A DNA stretch of 12,274 bases from Pedobacter sp. UBA1654 (GTDB lineage Bacteria > Bacteroidota > Bacteroidia > Sphingobacteriales > Sphingobacteriaceae). The notes under the pieces were generated by a model that ran no database searches, was not told where the DNA came from, and worked only from the letters and a program-made list of their open reading frames with translations. Of the stretch, positions 7,318-12,274 are shown in pieces. Both the position numbers and the translations under genes were made by a program. Location of the stretch: NCBI GenBank assembly GCA_002320935.1, contig DCLG01000050.1, forward strand, positions 63,959 to 76,232, read 5' to 3'. Every line of letters begins with the position of its first letter. Positions within the stretch are counted from its first letter, which is position 1.

Positions 7318-8418
7318 ATGAAACCAATTATAGTTGCCACAAATAAACTGCTGCTTTTACTCCTGTTTACACTTACGGTATCTTGCTCCAAGGCAGAGCA
7401 TGCACCTGCATCGCTTAACCTGCAATTGGCTGTTGAGGTTACAAATGATGGCTCCGGTGTGGTAGCTGTTACCGCAACTGCAAACAATGCAGACCGGTAT
7501 TATTTCACATTCGGTAAAAGTAGCAACGAGGAAGGTCTTCGATCAACCGTTGGGAAAGCTTCAGTAACTTATACCAGTAGTGGAAAATACACCATTAAGG
7601 TCACTGCTTACGGACCCGGCAATACCGCTGCGGTAGCAACAAAAGACGTTGATGTGGTGGTTGCGATGAAAGATGAAGGCTATGTAAGTGCCGAAAGCTA
7701 TCCCGGTATGAAACTGGTGTGGAAAGATGAGTTTAGTGGTAATGCACTGAACACTGCCGATTGGAGCTTTGAGCTTGGCAATGGTATCGATGGCTGGGGA
7801 AATGCTGAACTGCAATACTACAGAGCGGAAAATACTAGTGTTAAAGATGGCTATCTCACCATTACAGCAAAGAAAGAAGCCTTGGGAGGTTATCAATACA
7901 CGTCTTCCAGAATCAAAACCCAATACAAAAAGGCCTTTAAGTACGGGAGGATAGATATACGTGCTAAATTACCAAAAGGTCAGGGCATATGGCCCGCTTT
8001 ATGGATGCTGGGCGCCAATATCGATGATGTAAAGTGGCCTTATTGTGGTGAAATTGATATTATGGAGCTTGTTGGTGGTGGTCCGGGAAAGGACAATACC
8101 GTATATGGAACCATCCATTTTGACAACAATGGTTCTTATGCCAACATCAGCAAACCTTATACATTGCCGACTGGAGACTTCTCAGAGAAGTTCCATGTTT
8201 TTTCGATCCTATGGGACGAGCAGAAGATCAGCTGGTTTGTCGATGATGTTGAGTTTCATAGCCAGGAAATCACTTCCGCTGAACGCAAGGAATTCCAGGA
8301 ACCTTACTTCCTGTTGTTTAACCTCGCTGTAGGTGGCAGGTGGCCAGGTAGTCCTGATGCAACAACCACTTTCCCGCAGCAAATGACGGTTGACTATGTA
8401 AAGGTCTTTCAGAAATAA
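7318..8418 (+). CDS. GH16-family endo-beta-1,3-glucanase (laminarinase-like) lipoprotein
   Basis: A 366-residue lipoprotein. The signal LLLLLLFTLTVS leads to Cys23. Residues about 30-118 form a PKD-like beta-sandwich, seen in FTFGKSS and SSGKYTIKVTAYGPG. From about residue 130 the GH16 jelly roll begins with MKLVWKDEFSG. Its landmarks are WGNAELQYY, YGRIDIRAKLPKGQGIWPALWMLG and the catalytic ExDxxE site in CGEIDIMELVG (nucleophile Glu245, Asp247, acid/base Glu250), then YGTIHF, and finally VGGRWPGSPDATTTFPQQM with YVKVFQK at the C-terminus. NAELQYY plus this form of the catalytic site is characteristic of laminarinase-type GH16, which cleaves beta-1,3 or mixed beta-1,3/1,4-glucans internally. 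Being a lipoprotein, it may sit at the cell surface. It follows the GH-A gene by 27 nt and is ended by the hairpin terminator 3 nt downstream. No oddities seen; complete. Confidence 0.95.
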   Translation: MKPIIVATNKLLLLLLFTLTVSCSKAEHAPASLNLQLAVEVTNDGSGVVAVTATANNADRYYFTFGKSSNEEGLRSTVGKASVTYTSSGKYTIKVTAYGPGNTAAVATKDVDVVVAMKDEGYVSAESYPGMKLVWKDEFSGNALNTADWSFELGNGIDGWGNAELQYYRAENTSVKDGYLTITAKKEALGGYQYTSSRIKTQYKKAFKYGRIDIRAKLPKGQGIWPALWMLGANIDDVKWPYCGEIDIMELVGGGPGKDNTVYGTIHFDNNGSYANISKPYTLPTGDFSEKFHVFSILWDEQKISWFVDDVEFHSQEITSAERKEFQEPYFLLFNLAVGGRWPGSPDATTTFPQQMTVDYVKVFQK

Positions 8419-8420
8419 CA

Positions 8421-8454
8421 AAAAAACCGGCAGCGGTAAACTGCCGGTTTTTTT
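8421..8454. terminator. Bidirectional intrinsic terminator between convergent genes
   Basis: A perfect 13-bp stem: AAAAAACCGGCAG (8421-8433) pairs with CTGCCGGTTTTTT (8441-8453) around a 7-nt loop. Seven Ts follow the GC core on the plus strand, and the A-run becomes a T-run on the minus strand. It begins 2 nt after the GH16 stop and reaches the stop codon of the convergent DUF922-like gene, so it can stop transcripts from both sides. Confidence 0.93.
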
Positions 8455-9541
8455 ATTGCTTCAGTTCTTTGTCTATCCTGTTGTTCCAGGCATCCTGCGC
8501 AAACCTGTTAATGCCATGCCTGGTTTCATCATCATACGCCTTTTGCATGGCGTTCATGTCTCGATATGAATCCAGGTACTGCATGTTCAGCAATGCTTCA
8601 TAGTTGTCTGGGGTTAGCTTTTTAGCCAGCATCTTCTTCTTAAACTGCTCGGCAATGATTTTAGCGATATCAAAATGCCGCTGTTCATGGTTCAGGTAAT
8701 AATCATTGCGGTCTGAAGGGTTCGCCCAGCAGGCACTTTTCGGAACGTAAGCTTTCACTGCTACATGCACCTTTAGTACACCATTCTCCAGGTCTGCTTC
8801 CTGAACATAGCCAAAGCTGGGCATTACAGATGCCTGGAAATTTCCTGATATCCTGATCTTAGAATGGAAGTCTGCCCAGGTTAAGGGCCGCTTTGGATCG
8901 TAATAGATGGTGTCACCCTCCTTACTTTCCTTAAAATCTGTAAAACTTATTTTAACGGATTTAGCCAGCCTGCGGTCCCAGCCCAAGTTCTCCTCCATCC
9001 AGCTGTCGAAATACTTAAGCCCGGTGCTAAGCAATTGTCGCACATTCCTTTCTACTGATGCGGTACCTGCTAAACTTCTTCGATAGCGCAAATTACCCGG
9101 GTAGGTGATTAAAGGCTCCACGCCATAGTCCTTATCCAGTCCGAAGGACAATCTCAGGTTAATCTGCCCATCCACGCTATTGCTGCTTACAGCCGTTTCG
9201 GAGATTTTGAACTGCTCAATACCAATAATGACGGCCTTGCCGGAGGTCTGCTTCGGCAAGTTCTTATCCAAAAACTGCTTTATGGCCAACGCTGTACCAC
9301 CTTGAAGGTTCATGAGTTGTGCTTGCGGTTTATTGGCTGTGTTCTTTATAATGATTTCTGCCGGCTTGCTTTTATCAGCGCGATTATCCTTTACTCCAGC
9401 AATGTAAAAACCAGTAGGTTTTAGTGCAATGGCTTCATCGGTCAGAACGAGCTGCCCGTAAGCGGTGAAGGTGGTAAATAGGAAGCTGATGATGGTAAGG
9501 AGCAAGCGGCAGGCGGTTGTTTTGTTGCTTGTCTCTCTCAT
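8453..9541 (-). CDS. Secreted DUF922-like putative zinc metalloprotease (HExxH)
   Basis: A 362-residue protein with an N-terminal hydrophobic signal (LLLTIISFLFTTFTAYGQ, cleavage probably around residue 29). The C-terminal part resembles the DUF922 family: YDPKRPLTWADFHSKI (about 214-229), then NHEQRHFDIAKI with a zincin-type HExxH motif (His285, Glu286, His289), and YDDETRHGINRFAQDAW (337-352), whose Glu339/His342 could supply a further ligand. The family is regarded as predicted secreted zinc-dependent proteases, and activity is inferred from the motif only. Residues about 30-185 form a separate N-terminal region with alternating strands (AGVKDNRADKSKP, KAVIIGIEQFKIS, INLRLSFGL) and a C-terminal helix (VRQLLSTGLKYFDSWMEEN). 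I do not recognize it with certainty. The gene is convergent with GH16 and shares its terminator. It lies downstream of, but is separated by a terminator from, the DUF3494 gene. The ATG at 9541 is chosen because it gives the signal peptide. Confidence 0.8.
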   Translation of the reverse strand: MRETSNKTTACRLLLTIISFLFTTFTAYGQLVLTDEAIALKPTGFYIAGVKDNRADKSKPAEIIIKNTANKPQAQLMNLQGGTALAIKQFLDKNLPKQTSGKAVIIGIEQFKISETAVSSNSVDGQINLRLSFGLDKDYGVEPLITYPGNLRYRRSLAGTASVERNVRQLLSTGLKYFDSWMEENLGWDRRLAKSVKISFTDFKESKEGDTIYYDPKRPLTWADFHSKIRISGNFQASVMPSFGYVQEADLENGVLKVHVAVKAYVPKSACWANPSDRNDYYLNHEQRHFDIAKIIAEQFKKKMLAKKLTPDNYEALLNMQYLDSYRDMNAMQKAYDDETRHGINRFAQDAWNNRIDKELKQ

Positions 9542-9617
9542 ACTCAGGTACCTATAACGCAGTTCGTATGCCCATATTATATGCTTAAATAAATATGTAT
9601 CTGGTCTCAGCTCCTAA

Positions 9618-9651
9618 ACAAGAAATGCCCGCAGCTTTTAAGCCCGGGCAT
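9618..9651 (-). terminator. Likely intrinsic terminator of the DUF3494 gene
   Basis: ATGCCCG (9625-9631) pairs with CGGGCAT (9645-9651). Inside it GCTT (9634-9637) pairs with AAGC (9640-9643), making an almost continuous hairpin. Read on the minus strand, the stem is followed by TTTCTTGTTT, an interrupted T-run. It lies 33 nt beyond the stop of the minus-strand DUF3494 gene. This suggests that the DUF922-like gene downstream has its own promoter, somewhere in 9542-9620; I could not identify it. Confidence 0.6.
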
Positions 9652-9683
9652 CTCAATTAAAATATTTCTTTTAAAGCTTTATA

Positions 9684-10517
9684 CTAATTAGGCATATTCA
9701 CTGTACTGGCATTTAGCGTTACAGCGGTTTGTGCAAATAGTTTTCCGGTAACAAATGCACCTGTATTCAGAGCGATTAAGCTTTTGCTTAAAATGGTTCC
9801 GCAAAGATGACTGTTGGTTCCAAGTACTGCCTGACCAGCTACCACCCATGTGATGTTTTTAGCTTTAGCACCACCTGTTAACTTGATTCTTGCGCCGCTA
9901 CCTAAGGTTAGATCTCCAGCAATTTGAAAAACCCATTTGTCATCCGGACCACCAGCAAGCGTAAGGCCGGCTTCTGAAATTAAAAGACCTGTTGACCATT
10001 TGTAAATACCAGGTGTTAATCTGCGACCACTAATGTCGCCATTATTTGCCTCTAAAACCGGTGTTGGTAAACTTAAGCCATTGGCTGTAGTATACGCAGC
10101 TTCCATATTGTTGATTGCGTCAGTTAACATTGCAGGCGTTGGTGTTCCATAATCCGTTGCATAAACTTTTCCGGTCACGAACGGACTGGTTGAAAATTGA
10201 TTGCTCTCATCCATGGTCAGTGCAAATCCGGTAATGGCAGTTGCTGCAATTGGACTTACGCCAATATTTCCCTGAATTGCTGTCTTTCCAGTCGTCGTAA
10301 TCCCTGCTTTTGCAAGAATCGTAAAGCCTGCAGCTGTGCCTAAATCAAGTTGGGTAGAACCGGTCGTTTGATCGCCAGTTGCACTGCCATTTTCTACAGC
10401 CTTGGACGTGTTTTCCGTATTTTCTTTTTTACATCCTGAGCCTATTGCAAGTACAATAAGCAGGGAGCAAAATGTTGTACGGATTGTTTTGCTGCGGATT
10501 TGTGTAGCGTTTATCAT
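9684..10517 (-). CDS. DUF3494 ice-binding-protein-like lipoprotein
   Basis: A 277-residue lipoprotein. The signal sequence LLIVLAIGSG ends at Cys29, followed by KKENTE and a Thr/Ser/Gly-rich linker (about 33-56). The rest (about 57-273) is a single DUF3494 (IBP-1 type) beta-solenoid domain. Its signatures are LGTAAGFTILAKAGITTTG, NIGVSPIAATAITGF, GDISGRRLTPGIYKW, WVFQIAGDLTLGSGARI, NITWVVAGQAVLG and CGTILSKSLIALNTGAFVTGKL. Characterized members bind ice crystals or inhibit recrystallization. Many others are adhesins or have no known ice activity, so the function here is a family-based inference. The lipid anchor suggests that it stays on the cell envelope and is not released. The ATG at 10517 is preceded by 298 nt of non-coding DNA shared with the divergent CLC gene. 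There is no functional link to the beta-glucan genes. It hints at a cold, seasonal or freezing habitat. Confidence 0.92.
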   Translation of the reverse strand: MINATQIRSKTIRTTFCSLLIVLAIGSGCKKENTENTSKAVENGSATGDQTTGSTQLDLGTAAGFTILAKAGITTTGKTAIQGNIGVSPIAATAITGFALTMDESNQFSTSPFVTGKVYATDYGTPTPAMLTDAINNMEAAYTTANGLSLPTPVLEANNGDISGRRLTPGIYKWSTGLLISEAGLTLAGGPDDKWVFQIAGDLTLGSGARIKLTGGAKAKNITWVVAGQAVLGTNSHLCGTILSKSLIALNTGAFVTGKLFAQTAVTLNASTVNMPN

Positions 10518-10815
10518 CTGTGTATGTTCAATTAAAGGTATGTTTATGACCTGACTAGCCCTTATGCAAAGGCTCAGCCGAATGCGGGTCAGAAATCCGA
10601 ACGTGCAAATTCTGTGTAATGCAGATCATACTTGAAAAAAGTGGAGGCTGTTTCGAAGACGCAGGACACTAAAAGGCGGTACAAACAACATCTTTGACAT
10701 TTCAAGTGGCAAAATGCTGCACAATAATATACTGTCTGGATTTAACGATTCATAACGACGGTTTCGATGCAATTTTTGGAATACGGGAATTATTCCTGTA
10801 ATTTCAGCGCAGGAA
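10518..10815. other. Divergent intergenic region, 298 nt
   Basis: This non-coding gap separates the minus-strand DUF3494 gene from the plus-strand CLC gene, so it should hold both promoters. I see no ORF with recognizable homology in it. Small inverted elements are present, such as AGGCTcAGCC (10570-10579) and the pair CTGAC/GTCAG (10551-10555 and 10588-10592). Near-matches to the Bacteroidota -7 element occur but have no properly spaced -33 partner. I looked for the conserved elements of the fluoride riboswitch and did not find them. Confidence 0.5.
10783..10799. promoter_or_regulatory. Dyad-symmetric candidate operator upstream of the CLC gene
   Basis: ACGGGAATTATTCCTGT is a 17-nt near-palindrome centred on the T at 10791. 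GGAAT and ATTCC pair exactly, and the outer AC/GT also pair, with one mismatch per arm. A further GGAAT half-site occurs 8 nt upstream (10778-10782). It ends 16 nt before the CLC start codon, where a repressor or an RNA hairpin could act. No regulator is identified. Confidence 0.35.
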
Positions 10816-12159
10816 ATGGTGTCTTCCAGAAAAAACCTTCAATTTAAAACCTTACTGGCTGCAGGTCCTCAACTCATTCGCTGGTTCATTCTGATTGCAG
10901 CTGTTGCAATCACAGTGGGCAGTATGGTTGCTTTTTTTCTCTGGGCATTGCAGCAAACCATTCATTTTCGCTTTCAGCATCCATGGTTGTTGTATTTGCT
11001 GCCAATTGCCGGCGTGTTGATCCATTTCATATATCGGTTCTACGGGCAATCTGCTGAAAAAGGCAATGCATTGATCTTGCAGCAGATTCAGGATAATGGT
11101 GAGTCTGTTCCAAAGCGCATGGCTCCACTAATCCTCATTACCACCCTGATTACGCATCTGTTTGGAGGTTCAGCGGGCCGTGAAGGTACGGCGGTACAGA
11201 TGGGGGGCAGCATTGCATCCATGTTTAGCGGAATTTTCAGACTTCAAGCAGATGACCGCAAACTAATGCTGACAATGGGTATGGCCGCAGGCTTTGCAGC
11301 AGTATTCGGGACACCATTTGCAGGTGCGATTTTCGCCCTCGAAGTATTAACCAGAGGCCGGGTTAAATACAGCGCATTCATTCCAGCATTACTTGTTGCC
11401 TTGCTGGCAGATGCCACGGTAAATGCCTGGAACGTCCACCATCAGCACTACCGTATTGATGAGCTGCCCATGTTCAACGACTACCTGGGTCGTTCATTGC
11501 ATTTTGATCTCCTGCTGACCTTGAAAATCTTGCTTGCAGCTGTGGCTTTTGGCCTCACGAGCTATTTGTTTACACGTATGATTGAGTGCATCAAAGATCT
11601 ATCTAACAAGTTCATTAGCATCAAATGGATGATACCTTTCGCTGGGGGAGTCATCATCATTGCGCTTACCCAATTGCTCGGCAGGCCCGATTACCTGAGT
11701 CTTGGTGTAGATCCGGAATATCCAGGTGCGGTTACCTTGCAGTCTGCTTTCCATTTAGGCGGTGCCGATAACTGGAGCTGGCTCTGGAAAACGATCTATA
11801 CTTCCATAACCATTGGAACCGGATTTAAGGGCGGCGAGGTGACGCCACTATTCTATATCGGTGCGACCCTTGGCAATACCTTGTCAGCTTTGCTGAACGC
11901 GCCAGTTAGCCTCTTTGCGGCTTTAGGGTTCATTGCCGTGTTTGCTGGTGCCACCAACACACCGCTAGCCTGTACCATCATGGGCGCTGAACTGTTTGGT
12001 GCTGATCATCTGGTGTTCTTTGCCCTGGCATGCTTTATCGCCTACCTGTTTAGCGGCTTCATCGGCATTTATGGTCGCCAGCAATCCTGCAGATCTCGAA
12101 CGTACCTAAGTGCGAAGTTCTCGAAGTATCTTCCGGGTGAACAGGTTTCTGATTGTTAG
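10816..12159 (+). CDS. CLC-family anion transporter, probable fluoride-type (CLC-F) F-/H+ antiporter
   Basis: A 447-residue polytopic membrane protein (about 10 hydrophobic segments) of the CLC chloride channel/antiporter superfamily. Motifs in order: GNALI (83-87) where canonical CLCs have GSGIP; FGGSAGREGTAVQMGGSIAS (116-135), with the gating Glu123 but GREGT in place of GREGP; FGTPFAGAIFALEV (164-177); GTGFKGGEVTPLFYIGATLG (334-353) in place of GxFxP; and FAGATNTPLACTIMGAELFG (376-395). The 'proton glutamate' of E. coli ClC (second E of the EE pair) appears as Val177. Loss of the GSGIP serine plus GREGT and GGEVTPLF fits the CLC-F subfamily that expels fluoride. A chloride transporter of the divergent 'voltage-gated channel' type is the alternative. 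The ATG at 10816 directly follows AGGAA, which is close for a ribosome site, but the next Met is inside the first membrane helix. It stands alone as a single gene. Confidence 0.9.
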   Translation: MVSSRKNLQFKTLLAAGPQLIRWFILIAAVAITVGSMVAFFLWALQQTIHFRFQHPWLLYLLPIAGVLIHFIYRFYGQSAEKGNALILQQIQDNGESVPKRMAPLILITTLITHLFGGSAGREGTAVQMGGSIASMFSGIFRLQADDRKLMLTMGMAAGFAAVFGTPFAGAIFALEVLTRGRVKYSAFIPALLVALLADATVNAWNVHHQHYRIDELPMFNDYLGRSLHFDLLLTLKILLAAVAFGLTSYLFTRMIECIKDLSNKFISIKWMIPFAGGVIIIALTQLLGRPDYLSLGVDPEYPGAVTLQSAFHLGGADNWSWLWKTIYTSITIGTGFKGGEVTPLFYIGATLGNTLSALLNAPVSLFAALGFIAVFAGATNTPLACTIMGAELFGADHLVFFALACFIAYLFSGFIGIYGRQQSCRSRTYLSAKFSKYLPGEQVSDC

Positions 12160-12274
12160 CGAAGGTGGTTGTGTATTCCTGATGCATACTATTTAATACA
12201 ATCTTCTGATAAAAAAGCATTGAACGCCGGCTGCGGAATACAATAGCTTTGATTTCCGCTAACTGAAAAACAAT
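12160..12274. other. Non-coding tail to the window edge
   Basis: These 115 nt follow the CLC stop. I see no convincing gene and no clear intrinsic terminator. An inverted pair GCGGAA (12233-12238)/TTCCGC (12254-12259) has a 15-nt loop and is not followed by a T-run. A gene could begin or end beyond the window. Confidence 0.4.

Noticed and set aside
10533..10540. TACCTTTA on the minus strand as a -7 promoter element for the DUF3494 gene
   Set aside because: It differs from TAnnTTTG at the last base, has no TTTG at a proper distance upstream, and would leave only a leader of about 9 nt.
10771..10778. AATTTTTG as a -7 element for the CLC gene
   Set aside because: One mismatch at the key first T and no suitable -33 element near 10745-10750.
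10518..10815. Possible fluoride riboswitch ahead of the CLC gene
   Set aside because: The conserved fluoride-aptamer segments (GATGG-type 5' strand and TGATGACNCCT-type 3' strand) are not present in readable form. The short inverted repeats there do not form that fold.
12233..12259. GCGGAA/TTCCGC inverted pair as terminator of the CLC gene
   Set aside because: Only 6 bp with a 15-nt loop and no T-run on the plus strand.

Overview
The window looks like chromosomal DNA of a glycan-degrading Bacteroidota, most likely of the Sphingobacteriaceae type (Pedobacter/Mucilaginibacter-like). The reasons are a SusC/SusD outer-membrane uptake pair, many secreted or lipoprotein enzymes, relics of a LuxR-type HTH regulator of the kind common in that phylum, and a lack of strong Shine-Dalgarno sequences. 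This placement is an inference from gene content.

Layout. (1) Positions 1-5466, + strand: the C-terminal two thirds of a SusC TonB-dependent transporter, its SusD lipoprotein partner (2 nt apart), a lipoprotein of the endonuclease/exonuclease/phosphatase (EEP) superfamily, and a secreted metallo-beta-lactamase-fold hydrolase. The close spacing suggests one operon. (2) Positions 5463-5953: a gene graveyard. On the minus strand is the C-terminal end of a LuxR-type regulator, broken by two frameshifts. It is joined head-on, near 5875, to the last 24-25 codons of a second SusD on the plus strand. The simplest reading is one deletion that removed the regulator's N-terminus, an entire susC and nearly all of a susD. 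(3) Positions 6004-8418, + strand: a secreted clan GH-A glycoside hydrolase with a C-terminal Ig-like domain, then a GH16 laminarinase-type lipoprotein. Together they suggest attack on beta-1,3-(mixed-linkage) glucan. They probably once lay downstream of the deleted susC/susD pair. A strong hairpin terminator at 8421-8454 ends this block and also serves the convergent gene. (4) Positions 8453-10517, minus strand: a secreted DUF922-like putative zincin (HExxH) and a DUF3494 ice-binding-protein-like lipoprotein, separated by a likely terminator. (5) Positions 10816-12159, + strand: a CLC-family anion transporter whose motifs (GNALI, GREGT, GGEVTPLF) fit the fluoride-exporting CLC-F subfamily better than canonical chloride CLCs. 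A near-perfect dyad lies just upstream.

Working together: SusC/SusD import oligosaccharides across the outer membrane. The two glycosidases would cut beta-glucan at the surface or in the periplasm. The EEP and MBL proteins are probable accessory hydrolases with unknown substrates. The minus-strand genes and the CLC gene appear functionally unrelated to the polysaccharide utilization locus (PUL). I saw no tRNA, rRNA, CRISPR array or insertion sequence. The most notable signal is the deletion scar between two polysaccharide-utilization blocks.
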